This document shows positions 30,800-37,320 of a stretch of DNA of 37,320 nucleotides, one piece after another. The stretch is taken from assembly GCF_018274385.1 (NCBI RefSeq), contig NZ_JAAFYZ010000095.1, forward strand, positions 1-37,320, in the 5' to 3' direction. Below the pieces are notes generated by a model. It was not told the DNA's origin and did no database searches. It saw only the letters and a program-made list of their open reading frames with translations. Source of the DNA: Catenulispora pinistramenti. Lineage in GTDB: Bacteria > Actinomycetota > Actinomycetes > Streptomycetales > Catenulisporaceae. Made by a program: the position numbers and the translations under genes. Numbering within the stretch: the first letter of the stretch is position 1; every line of letters begins with the position of its first letter.

Positions 30800-32011
30800 T
30801 CATGGGTTGATGCCGTCGAACTGGAGCACCCGGTAGGGGTTCGGCGCGTTGTTCCCCGGCCACTGCGAGACGATGAGCGTCAGCGAGGTCGCGCTGGCGC
30901 TGCCGGGGTGGATGTAGCCGCCGTAGAGGCTCGGCACCTGCGGCTTGCCCCAGTAGGTGGGGTAGCGGTAGTCGCCGACGATCTGGGGCAGCGGCACGGA
31001 CCAACCGCCTTCGGGACGCGGGGAGGTGCGGGTGTAGATCGCGTAGTTGTCGACGTCGAAGTAGCTCATGCAGTACGTACCGTTGATGTTCTTGACCGAG
31101 AACTCGCCGAAGTTGTTGGCCGCCGGGAACAGCGGGGTCGGGTAGGCGTTGGAGGTCCACTGCCAGTTGCCGCTGCTGACCTCGGCCCAGTTCTGCTGGT
31201 TCTGCCAGGCGCCGTTGTGGAAGTCCTCCTGGGTGAACCGGAACAGCTGGATCAGCCCCTGGTCCGCGGAGTTGTTGTGGCTGCCGTTCCAGCGCTTGGA
31301 GTAGATGTACAGGAACCCGTCGGCGTCGATGCCGGCGAATGACCACATCCCGTACAGCGACTCGTTCCCGCCGGTCCGGTCGCCGGGCCAGTGGTAGCCG
31401 AAGTCGGTCCAGGTGACGCCGTAGTCGTCGGAGTAGGCGACGCCGGAGCACACCGAGCCGTCGTAGCCGGCCGGCGGGCCCCAGGTGAAGACCGAGGTGT
31501 ACTGGATGTAGGTGCGGCCCCCGAACTCGATGCAGTCGTTCGGGATGCGGGTCACCTCGACGTCGCCGAGTCCGTTGTTCGCGCCGTGCCGGTAGTTGAA
31601 GGTCTGGCGCGCCTGCCCGTAGGTCGGCATCGCCCACGTGAACGAGATCGGGGTCGCGCCGCTGCTGTCGAATGTCGCCTGGTTCAGCATCACCGGCGAG
31701 CCGAGGTAGTTGTCGCCTTGGTTGGGGCCGCCATAGGAGTCGCCGAAGACGTAGCCCCAGCTGTTGTCATGCTGCCGGTGGTAGGGGATCCCCAGGTCCC
31801 CGCAGCCGAGCCCCTGCTGACTGGCCGAATCGCCGCCGGGGTTCTGGCACAACGGAGTCCCGGTCTGCCCCACCCCGTTGGTGGCGGCCGCCGGCGCCGC
31901 GGCACCGATGCCCGCCCCGAGCCCGAGGCCCGCCCCCACCGTCAGCCCGGTGCCGGCCTTGAGAAGCGAGCGCCGGCTGAAGTCGCGGCCGCTCCGTGAA
32001 AGTTCAGACAT
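30800..32011 (-). CDS. Tat-exported DUF4185 (GH183-like) protein
   Basis: A 403-residue protein. The twin-arginine signal S-R-R-S-L-L-K (residues 12-18) and a Gly/Ala core send it through Tat. The mature part has the DUF4185 look: DLGIPYHRQHDNSWGYVFGDSYGG near the start, then aromatic-rich beta segments (YIQYTSVFTWGPPAG, VAYSDDYGVTWTDFGYHWP, LYIYSKRW) expected for a five-bladed propeller hydrolase. DUF4185 has been reported to include endo-D-arabinanases (GH183) that cut the D-arabinan of mycobacterial-type walls; activity here is inferred only. The ATG at 32011 has GAGGG seven bases upstream. Its stop overlaps the next start (ATGA), making an operon with the GH25-lectin gene under copy D. 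Confidence 0.82.
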   Translation of the reverse strand: MSELSRSGRDFSRRSLLKAGTGLTVGAGLGLGAGIGAAAPAAATNGVGQTGTPLCQNPGGDSASQQGLGCGDLGIPYHRQHDNSWGYVFGDSYGGPNQGDNYLGSPVMLNQATFDSSGATPISFTWAMPTYGQARQTFNYRHGANNGLGDVEVTRIPNDCIEFGGRTYIQYTSVFTWGPPAGYDGSVCSGVAYSDDYGVTWTDFGYHWPGDRTGGNESLYGMWSFAGIDADGFLYIYSKRWNGSHNNSADQGLIQLFRFTQEDFHNGAWQNQQNWAEVSSGNWQWTSNAYPTPLFPAANNFGEFSVKNINGTYCMSYFDVDNYAIYTRTSPRPEGGWSVPLPQIVGDYRYPTYWGKPQVPSLYGGYIHPGSASATSLTLIVSQWPGNNAPNPYRVLQFDGINP

Positions 32012-32256
32012 TCTCAACCCTCTTGTTCATCGGGGTCAGGATGCGACGGCTGTCACGGAGGGCAGTATTGAGACGGCGGTTCACAATCGGCGCATAGCGA
32101 TCGCACAATCCGCGGCGGGATGCGCGAGGACTGATGCGGTGCGGGACTGTGCGGTGCGCGGGGGCGGCCAGGTGGCGCGTTCGGCGAGGTGGTGCGGCTA
32201 CTCGTAGCGGTCGTCGTGCCCGGCGAAGTCCTGATCCGCCGCGACCACTTCCGCCC
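32012..32256. other. Intergenic region with promoter copy D and marR tail
   Basis: This stretch holds the 45-bp SARP-type promoter (32064-32108) and, at its right end, 20 codons that look like a displaced marR 3' end (32201-32258). Between them, about 32110-32195 is G-rich on the plus strand, with no recognisable gene. Confidence 0.55.
32064..32108 (-). promoter_or_regulatory. SARP-type promoter, copy D (DUF4185/GH25 operon)
   Basis: Minus-strand heptads TTGTGCG (32108-32102), CTATGCG (32097-32091) and TTGTGAA (32086-32080) at 11-bp period are followed by -10-like AATACT (32069-32064). Predicted start near 32057 gives a 46-base leader, equal to that of copy B. Confidence 0.68.
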
Positions 32257-32258
32257 TT
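32201..32258 (-). pseudogene. Out-of-frame C-terminal tail of marR
   Basis: Directly after the marR stop, the neighbouring reading frame encodes LRAEVVAADQDFAGHDDRYE with nearly every third base G or C, then stops at 32198. This looks like the original marR end, separated by a one-base frameshift around the GAGGGTTAAG at 32257-32266. Confidence 0.5.
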
Positions 32259-32733
32259 AACCCTCCAGCAATGCTTCGCGAGCGCGCGCGAGCAGCGCCA
32301 TCAGCTCGTCGAACCGCTCGGTGCCCAGCGCCTGCCGGGTCCGCTCCTCGGCGGCGAGTTCGCGGCGGACGCCGTCGGCGGAGGCGGTCCGGCCCGCTTT
32401 GGTGGCGTGCAGGCCGACCGTGCGGCCGGTGCCGACGTGGCGCTCGATGAACCCGAGTGTGGTCAGGCGCGCGGCCGCCTGGCTCATCGCCTGCTGGCTC
32501 TTGCCCAGCCGTTGGGCGATCTCGGTGACGGTCACCCCGGGCTCGGCCACGACCGCGTCGAGCATGTGGTTCAGCGGCAGGGACAGGGCGGTGCCGGACA
32601 GGGCGGCCTCGCCGCGTTGCTCGATGAGCGCGCTGACTTCGCGCAGCCGGCCCCGGAGCAGCCCCGAGAGCGCGGCTCCCTTTCCGGCGTCGGCCCCCGG
32701 CCCGGATTCGGCTCCGGTCGCTGTCGTGTCCAT
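32257..32733 (-). CDS. MarR-family transcriptional regulator
   Basis: A 158-residue MarR winged-helix regulator. Its core is GVTVTEIAQRLGKSQQAMSQAAARLTTLGFIERH (helix-turn-helix) and the wing GTGRTVGLHATKAGR, then a long helix for dimerisation. The ATG at 32733 is chosen; a GTG/ATG further up (32775) runs into the operator. It is divergent from the SDR gene, with two copies of a CACAAG/CTTGTG-type dyad between. The C terminus seems cut short by a frameshift: 20 further plausible codons lie in the next frame. Effects on dimer stability are possible, since the last helix contributes to the MarR dimer. Confidence 0.88.
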   Translation of the reverse strand: MDTTATGAESGPGADAGKGAALSGLLRGRLREVSALIEQRGEAALSGTALSLPLNHMLDAVVAEPGVTVTEIAQRLGKSQQAMSQAAARLTTLGFIERHVGTGRTVGLHATKAGRTASADGVRRELAAEERTRQALGTERFDELMALLARAREALLEG

Positions 32734-32770
32734 GCCTGCATGATACGCGGCGATCACTACTCGCTGTGAA

Positions 32771-32817
32771 CACAAGTGGCTGTGTATCTATATACATTGT
32801 GTGCACAAGTGCTTGTG
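32771..32817. promoter_or_regulatory. Double MarR operator in divergent promoter
   Basis: CACAAG-TG-CTTGTG (32804-32817) is a perfect 6-bp-arm palindrome. CACAAGTGGCTGTG (32771-32784) is its imperfect copy exactly 33 bases, three helical turns, away. Between them, AT-rich TATCTATATACAT supplies the probable promoter elements. Confidence 0.68.
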
Positions 32818-32859
32818 ATAGCCTGAGCTCAGTGGTTCGGGGGAAGGAAGGAACTCATC

Positions 32860-33756
32860 ATGAAGGTATTCGTGACCGGCGCCACCGGGTTCGTCGGATC
32901 GTTCATCGTCAGGGAACTGATCAGCGGCGGTCATGAGGTGGCCGGGCTGAGCCGCTCGGAGAGCGGCGCCGAGGCGCTGATCCGGGCCGGCGCGAAGGTC
33001 GTGCGGGGCGACGTGAACGACCTGCACGGGCTGCGCGAGGCGGCCGGGGCGGCGGACGCCGTCGTCCACACCGCCTTCGACCACAGTGCCGCCGATATGA
33101 AGCTGCACAGCGAGAACGACCGGAAGGTCATCGCGGCGCTCGGCGCGGCGCTGGCCGGTACCGACCGGCCGCTGATCGTCACCTCCGGCACCGGCCTGGT
33201 CCGGTCTGCGGACGGCGGCCCGGTGCGCGAGACCGACCCGCACGCCACCTCGGCGGTGTTCCCCCGTGCCGCGTCCGAGGAGGCGGCCGACGCGCTGATC
33301 GCGGCGGGCGCGAACGTCATCGTGATGCGGCTGCCGCAGGTGCACGACACCCGCCGGCAGGGCCGCATCAGCTGGCACATCCAGGTCGCCGAGGAACAAG
33401 GCCGCGTCGCCTACGTCGGCGAGGGCCGGAACCGGGTGCCGGCCGTCCACGTCACCGACGCGGCCCGGCTCTACCGGCTGGCGCTGGAACGCGGCGAGGC
33501 GGGCGCTCGCTACCACGCCGTGGCCGAGGAAGGCGTGGCCCTGCGCGAGATCGCGGAGGCGATCGGGACGGGACTGGACCTGCCGGTCGAGTCGATCACC
33601 GCCGAGCAGGCGCCGGAGTACTTCGGGTGGTTGGCGGAGCTTGCCCAGCTGGATCTGCCGGCTTCCGGCGCTTCGACCCGGCAGCGGCTGGACTGGGAGC
33701 CCGGCGGCCCGGATCTGCTGACTGATCTGCGGGCGGCGGAGTCCGACGTGGCTTGA
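32860..33756 (+). CDS. NAD-dependent epimerase/dehydratase-like SDR
   Basis: A 298-residue Rossmann protein of the extended/atypical SDR group. The dinucleotide motif is GATGFVGSFI (residues 7-16). ADAVVHTAFDH follows as the fourth strand, and VTSGTGLVR takes the place of the catalytic serine strand. The typical YxxxK is absent: the position reads PRAASEEAAD, so the enzyme may be a reductase of divergent type. The ATG at 32860 has GGAAGGA about 10 bases upstream. It is probably repressed by the divergent MarR and induced by a small aromatic or toxic compound. The stop codon lies in a 15-bp tandem repeat. Confidence 0.85.
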   Translation: MKVFVTGATGFVGSFIVRELISGGHEVAGLSRSESGAEALIRAGAKVVRGDVNDLHGLREAAGAADAVVHTAFDHSAADMKLHSENDRKVIAALGAALAGTDRPLIVTSGTGLVRSADGGPVRETDPHATSAVFPRAASEEAADALIAAGANVIVMRLPQVHDTRRQGRISWHIQVAEEQGRVAYVGEGRNRVPAVHVTDAARLYRLALERGEAGARYHAVAEEGVALREIAEAIGTGLDLPVESITAEQAPEYFGWLAELAQLDLPASGASTRQRLDWEPGGPDLLTDLRAAESDVA

Positions 33757-33789
33757 GGCGACGTGGCTTGAGGCGACGTGGCTTGAGGT
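33745..33789. repeat. 15-bp triplicate at the SDR stop codon
   Basis: GACGTGGCTTGAGG(C/T) occurs three times in a row (33745, 33760, 33775). The first copy contains the stop TGA and the others repeat it in frame. Confidence 0.8.
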
Positions 33790-33871
33790 GCTCGGCATGA
33801 CGTGAGGCGGCTCGGCTCGGCTCGGGTCGACCCGCCACCGTCCGGCGCAGCCCGGCCGGCGCCAGGCTGCA

Positions 33872-33912
33872 GGTTGGCAGATATCGTCCCCCATGTGTCA
33901 TTGCTGCCAACC
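33872..33912. promoter_or_regulatory. GlxA-type operator upstream of MFS gene
   Basis: GGTTGGCAG (33872-33880) continues ATATCGTCC, and its inverted copy CTGCCAACC is at 33904-33912. The 18-base element recurs with two changes upstream of the GlxA-type regulator gene (35207-35224). It ends 24 bases before the MFS start. Confidence 0.6.
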
Positions 33913-33935
33913 GAGGCCGCGCCGACCATAGAACC

Positions 33936-35201
33936 ATGACTATCATCGAGACGGCCGAAGCCGACCCCGGCCCGGACCTCGACCGTCGATCCAGCTTCAT
34001 CCGGCGACCGCTCGCCCCGCGCTCGGCCTATCTGCTGGCGGCCGGAATCGTCGGGCTGGCGATGTTCGCCTCCGGGATCCCCTCGCCGCTCTACGACACC
34101 TACAGCAAGCTGTGGGGCTTCTCCGCCGTGGTGCTGACCATCGTCTACGCGACCTACGCCTTCGGGGTGCTCGTGGCGTTGCTGCTGGCCGGACGGGTGT
34201 CGGACGAGATCGGCCGCCGCCCGGTGTTGCTCGTCGCATTGTGCGGGATCCTGGTCTCCACGATCGTGTACATGCCCGCCCAGTCGGTCGCGTGGCTGTA
34301 CGCCGCGCGCGGGTTGCAGGGCCTGGCGACCGGTCTGGCCCTGAGCGCGGCCAGCGCGTCATTGCTCGACCTGCATCCCCGCCGCGATCCGATCTCGGTC
34401 GGGCTGGCCAACGGCGTGGCGTCGGCCGGCGGGATCGGGCTCGGCATCTTCGCCTCCTCGGTCCTCGTGCAGTACCTGCCCGCGCCCCGGGTGCTGCCCT
34501 ACGTGCTGCTCGCGGTCCTGCTCCTCATCGCCACGATCGCCACTCTGTGCCTCCAGGACCCGGTGACGCCGCGCCCCGGCGCCCGGATCCGGCTCACGCC
34601 GCAGCGCCCGAGTGTGCCGCCGTCGGGCCGCCGCGCGTTCCTGCTGGCCTCGCTCGCGGTGCTCTCGTCCTGGTCGCTCAACGGCCTGTACTTGTCTCTC
34701 GGCCCCGAGCTGAGCGCGAATCTGTTGCACAGCAACTCGGTGGTCTTGTCAGGGCTCGTAGTCTCCAGCCTGCCGGCCGCCGCCGCGCTGTCCCAAGTGG
34801 TCTTCGGACGCGGCGCGCCGTGGGCGGGCGCCAGCTACGGCTCGTTGGCCCTGGCCGCGGGCATGGGGCTGCTCGTCGCCGCCGTGGCCGTCGGCTCGGG
34901 CGCGTTGTTCGTCGTCGCCAGCGTGATCGCCGGTTTCGGGTTCGGCACGGCGTTCCTCGGCGGCCTGCGCTCGCTGTCCGCGGCCGTGCCGCCCGAGCAC
35001 CGGGCCGCGGTGATGTCAGCGTTCTACATCGTCGCCTACGGCGCGCTGTCGCTGCCCGCGATCGCCGCCGGACTCCTGAGTAGCCCGCTGGGCCTGAACC
35101 GGACCTTCGAGATCTTCGGGGTGGCGATCGCGGCCCTGGCGCTCGTCGTCGCCGGCGAGGCGTGGCGGACCCGGCCCGGTCGGCTGTCATCGCGGCAGTG
35201 A
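33936..35201 (+). CDS. MFS transporter
   Basis: A 421-residue major facilitator with 12 predicted helices. FASGIPSPLYDTYSKLWGFS on the first extracellular loop and GRVSDEIGRRPVLL (the A-motif between helices 2 and 3) are clear. The second half includes a helix pair at FLLASLAVLSSWSLNGLYLSL. It is a drug-exporter-like (DHA1/YfcJ-like) carrier; the substrate is unknown. The ATG at 33936 has no visible ribosome binding site. It shares an operator-like element with the following GlxA-type regulator gene, 69 bases downstream, and is therefore the likely target of that regulator. Confidence 0.86.
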   Translation: MTIIETAEADPGPDLDRRSSFIRRPLAPRSAYLLAAGIVGLAMFASGIPSPLYDTYSKLWGFSAVVLTIVYATYAFGVLVALLLAGRVSDEIGRRPVLLVALCGILVSTIVYMPAQSVAWLYAARGLQGLATGLALSAASASLLDLHPRRDPISVGLANGVASAGGIGLGIFASSVLVQYLPAPRVLPYVLLAVLLLIATIATLCLQDPVTPRPGARIRLTPQRPSVPPSGRRAFLLASLAVLSSWSLNGLYLSLGPELSANLLHSNSVVLSGLVVSSLPAAAALSQVVFGRGAPWAGASYGSLALAAGMGLLVAAVAVGSGALFVVASVIAGFGFGTAFLGGLRSLSAAVPPEHRAAVMSAFYIVAYGALSLPAIAAGLLSSPLGLNRTFEIFGVAIAALALVVAGEAWRTRPGRLSSRQ

Positions 35202-35206
35202 TCGCC

Positions 35207-35224
35207 GGTTGGCAGTAATCGTCC
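35207..35224. promoter_or_regulatory. GlxA-type operator upstream of regulator gene
   Basis: GGTTGGCAG-TAATCGTCC matches the element at 33872-33889 at 16 of 18 bases. It begins six bases after the MFS stop and 46 bases before the GlxA-type gene ends its leader, which fits autoregulation. Confidence 0.6.
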
Positions 35225-35270
35225 TGAGCAGACGTTTGCAGCCAGCGGCCTGCCGCTTCATCATGGAGGA

Positions 35271-36284
35271 ATGAGCAACGTGCGCGCCCCCTCGCCCCAT
35301 CGCGTGGTCATCGTGGCCTTCGACGGAGTCCAGGCGCTCGACATCACCGGCCCGTCGGACGTCTTCGAGTTCGCCGGACGCGGCCGGACCGGCTACGAGA
35401 TCGAGGTGGTCGCGCCGGCCCCGGTCGTGACCACGTCCAGCGGTCTGCGGATCGTGCCCCACGCGACCGTCGACCGGTTCCGCGGCCGGATCGACACGCT
35501 GATCGTCGCCGGCGCCATCGGCAAGCGCCGGGACGCGGTGGACGAGGAGCTGATCGCCTGGCTGCGCCGGGCCAGCCGGCGCGCGCGGCGCACCGCGTCC
35601 GTCTGCACCGGCGCGTTCCTGTTGGCGCGCGCGGGCATTCTCGACGGCCGGAAGGCGACGACCCACTGGGCCGCGTGCGCCGATCTGGCCCGCGAGTATC
35701 CGGCCGTCACCGTGCTGCCCGATCCGATCTACGTGCGCGACGGCGACGTCTACACCTCCGCCGGGGTCTCCGCGGGCATCGACCTGGCGCTCGCGCTGGT
35801 CGAGGAGGACCTGGGGCCGCAAGTCGCGCTCCAGGTCGCCCGCCAACTCGTCCTGTTCATCCGGCGCCCGGGCGGCCAAACCCAGTTCAGCCGCGGCCTT
35901 GCCGGACAAGCTGCCTCCCGGCCGAGTATCAGGGAACTGCAGGACTGGATCGCGGACCACCTGGACCACGACCTGTCCGTGACCGCCCTGGCCAACCGGG
36001 CGCTGATGAGCCCGCGAAACTTCGCCCGCGTCTTCGCGGCCGAGACCGGCTCCACGCCGGCCGCCTACGTCGAGGCGGTCCGGTTGGAGCGGGCACGGAT
36101 GCTGCTGGAGAGCAGCGAGGAGCGGATCGAGGAGATCGCCCGGCAGTGCGGTTTCGGCACGGTCGAGACGCTGCGCCGGTCGTTCAGCCGGCACCTCCAC
36201 GTGAGCCCGCACGGCTATCGGCAGCGGTTCGCGACCGCCGTGCCGTTCAGCGCCGTGCCGTTCAGCGCCGCGGCGGCCAGCTGA
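35271..36284 (+). CDS. GlxA-family AraC regulator (DJ-1/PfpI + AraC HTH)
   Basis: A 337-residue two-domain regulator. The N-terminal DJ-1/PfpI (class I amidotransferase-like) domain spans about residues 8-190, opening VVIVAFDGVQALDITGPSDVFE. It includes the nucleophile-elbow block ASVCTGAFLLARAGILDGRKATTHW. The AraC DNA-binding domain covers about 220-320 (ELQDWIADHLDHDLSVTALANRA, RNFARVFAAETGSTPAAYVE, then VETLRRSFSRHL). Members sense small molecules or stress and control adjacent transporter or catabolic genes. The ATG at 35271 stands right after GGAGGA, too close; the GTG at 35280 has ideal spacing (nine bases) and may be the true start. A 15-bp tandem repeat encodes AVPFS twice at the C terminus. 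Confidence 0.9.
   Translation: MSNVRAPSPHRVVIVAFDGVQALDITGPSDVFEFAGRGRTGYEIEVVAPAPVVTTSSGLRIVPHATVDRFRGRIDTLIVAGAIGKRRDAVDEELIAWLRRASRRARRTASVCTGAFLLARAGILDGRKATTHWAACADLAREYPAVTVLPDPIYVRDGDVYTSAGVSAGIDLALALVEEDLGPQVALQVARQLVLFIRRPGGQTQFSRGLAGQAASRPSIRELQDWIADHLDHDLSVTALANRALMSPRNFARVFAAETGSTPAAYVEAVRLERARMLLESSEERIEEIARQCGFGTVETLRRSFSRHLHVSPHGYRQRFATAVPFSAVPFSAAAAS
36237..36266. repeat. 15-bp tandem duplication near the GlxA-type stop
   Basis: GCCGTGCCGTTCAGC occurs twice without change (36237-36251, 36252-36266) and encodes AVPFS-AVPFS in the last residues of the regulator. Confidence 0.85.
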
Positions 36285-36299
36285 TACGAAGGCGCCTGC

Positions 36300-37320
36300 T
36301 CATGGCTTGAAGCGCAACGTGAGTACGAGCCCGCCCTCGGCGCGCGGCTGCGCGGTCAGCTCCGCGCCGTGGGCCTCGGCGATCGAGCGGGCGATCGACA
36401 GGCCCAGGCCGTGCCCGCTCTGCGCGGTGCGGTCCGGACCGTGACGGCGGAACGGCTCGAACAGGTCGAGGACCTTCTCCGACGATACGTGCGGGCCGGT
36501 GTTGGTGACGGTCAGCGTCGCGGCGGCGGCGTCGAGGCGGACGTCCACAAAACCCCCGCGCCGGTTGTATTGGACCGCGTTCCTCGTGAGGTTCGTCAGC
36601 AGGTGCCGTAACAGGATCGGGTCGCCGTGCACGACCATCGGCCCGGCCGCCTCGAAGACCTTGACGCCGACCTCGTTCGTCGCCGCCAACGGGGCCAGCT
36701 CGGCGGCCGCAATCCGGGCCACGCCGCCGAGTTCCACCGGCTCCGTGGCCTCCACCCCGCGATCGCTGCGCGCCAACAGCAACAGGGCATTGATAAGCTG
36801 CTCGGCCTCGTGGTTGGCGGCGAGCATGTCGTCGCGCACCTCGGCGAGTCCGTCGGGCAGCGGATCGGCGAACCCGACCTGGAGACAGGTGCGCTGGACG
36901 GCCAGTGGTGTCTTCAACTCGTGGGAGGCGTTCGCGACGAACCGGCGTTGGCTCTCGAAGGACTTCTCCAGCCGGTCGAGCATGGTGTCGAAGGTGTCGG
37001 CGAGGCGGTGCAACTCGTCGTCGGGGCCGGTCAGGGACAGCCGCTGGTGCAGGCTCTCCTCGCTGATCTGGCGCGCCGCCCCGGTGATCGCGGCGACCGG
37101 GCGCAGCGCCCGTCCGGCCAGCCGCCAGCCCAGCACCCCGGCGGCCAACGCCAGCACCACGAGGCCGACCGCGGACCAGAGCACCATCTCGCGCAGGGCG
37201 GTGTCCTGGACCGCCCGCACCGTCTGGTCGATCTTCTGGAGCAGTACCGCGCCCGAGAGCGAGTTCGGGCCCGGGGCCGCCGCCGACAGGTGAGCTGGTC
37301 CGGCCGCCCCCGCCGCCCTG
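36300..37320 (-). CDS. Sensor histidine kinase (5' end outside window)
   Basis: The C-terminal 340 or so residues of a membrane histidine kinase. The frame is open to the window edge, so the N terminus is missing. Visible in order are part of an extracellular region (GAVLLQKIDQTVRAVQDTALRE), a membrane helix (MVLWSAVGLVVLALAAGVLGW), HAMP (RLAGRALRPVAAITGAARQ), the HisKA phospho-acceptor H in FVANASHELKTPLAVQR, and HATPase_c with N box LLTNLTRNAVQYN, then LFEPFRRHG and GHGLGLSIARSIAEAHG. It is of the EnvZ/CseC-like type with a response regulator expected upstream, beyond the window. A GTG at 37220 is an internal codon, not a start. It converges with the GlxA-type gene with a 15-base gap. Confidence 0.9.
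   Translation of the reverse strand, partial: RAAGAAGPAHLSAAAPGPNSLSGAVLLQKIDQTVRAVQDTALREMVLWSAVGLVVLALAAGVLGWRLAGRALRPVAAITGAARQISEESLHQRLSLTGPDDELHRLADTFDTMLDRLEKSFESQRRFVANASHELKTPLAVQRTCLQVGFADPLPDGLAEVRDDMLAANHEAEQLINALLLLARSDRGVEATEPVELGGVARIAAAELAPLAATNEVGVKVFEAAGPMVVHGDPILLRHLLTNLTRNAVQYNRRGGFVDVRLDAAAATLTVTNTGPHVSSEKVLDLFEPFRRHGPDRTAQSGHGLGLSIARSIAEAHGAELTAQPRAEGGLVLTLRFKP

Noticed and set aside
30789..31637. Extension of the GH25-lectin frame to 31637
   Set aside because: The extra part is a shadow of the DUF4185 gene; a signal peptide starts at 30788.

Overview
This is chromosomal DNA of a high-GC actinomycete (Streptomyces or Catenulispora-like; the species cannot be fixed from sequence alone). 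Pointers are the very high GC at third codon positions, frequent GTG/TTG starts, an AfsR-type SARP regulator with NB-ARC and TPR domains, a mycothiol-dependent maleylpyruvate-isomerase-family enzyme, a Tat-exported phospholipase C, a glutamic (G1) peptidase and a DUF4185 protein. I see no rRNA, tRNA, insertion sequence, CRISPR array or phage block.

Layout. 1-6 kb: Tat phospholipase C, a small unknown ORF, a divergent TetR/flavodoxin pair, a MDMPI-family enzyme and an unknown protein. 6-11.7 kb: an MFS exporter, an unknown membrane protein, two HxlR regulators each divergent from a small gene (NIPSNAP; NAD(P)-binding reductase), and a DUF3500 protein. 11.8-12.8 kb: secreted G1 acid peptidase. 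12.8-15.5 kb: sugar O-acetyltransferase, TetR and sugar-efflux MFS on one strand with a shared operator-like element. 15.7-19.5 kb: YncE-like propeller, LysR regulator, lipoprotein, aminoglycoside-phosphotransferase-family kinase. 19.6-24.2 kb: secreted serine hydrolase divergent from the large SARP regulator. 24.3-26.3 kb: Kup potassium transporter. 26.4-32 kb: NlpC/P60-like protein with a seven-repeat lectin propeller; an RNA ligase with a fused DNA-binding-like N terminus; GH25 muramidase with a nearly identical lectin propeller; a Tat-exported DUF4185 (GH183-like) protein. 32.2-37.3 kb: MarR/SDR pair, MFS plus GlxA-type AraC regulator, and a sensor histidine kinase cut by the window end.

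The main discovery candidate is a shared 45-bp promoter architecture found four times: at 11826-11870, 20811-20855, 26361-26405 and 32064-32108. Each copy has three heptads of TTGTG(C/A) type at an 11-bp period, then a -10-like element RANACT at one fixed distance, and each points at a gene for an exported protein (G1 peptidase, serine hydrolase, NlpC-lectin, and the DUF4185/GH25-lectin operon). Direct heptads at 11-bp period overlapping the -35 position are the known binding mode of SARP regulators, and one copy lies in the intergenic region of the only SARP in the window. I infer a locally encoded regulon for exported wall-degrading enzymes: arabinan, glycan backbone, peptide stem and protein. 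That set would suit remodelling of the producer's own wall, or lysis of other actinobacteria.

Other points of note: the two lectin modules form an inverted repeat of about 1 kb around the RNA ligase; the RNA ligase has a leaderless-type promoter inside an AT-rich palindrome; the marR gene seems frameshifted near its 3' end; and shared operator-like motifs tie each of two regulators (TetR, GlxA) to two promoters.
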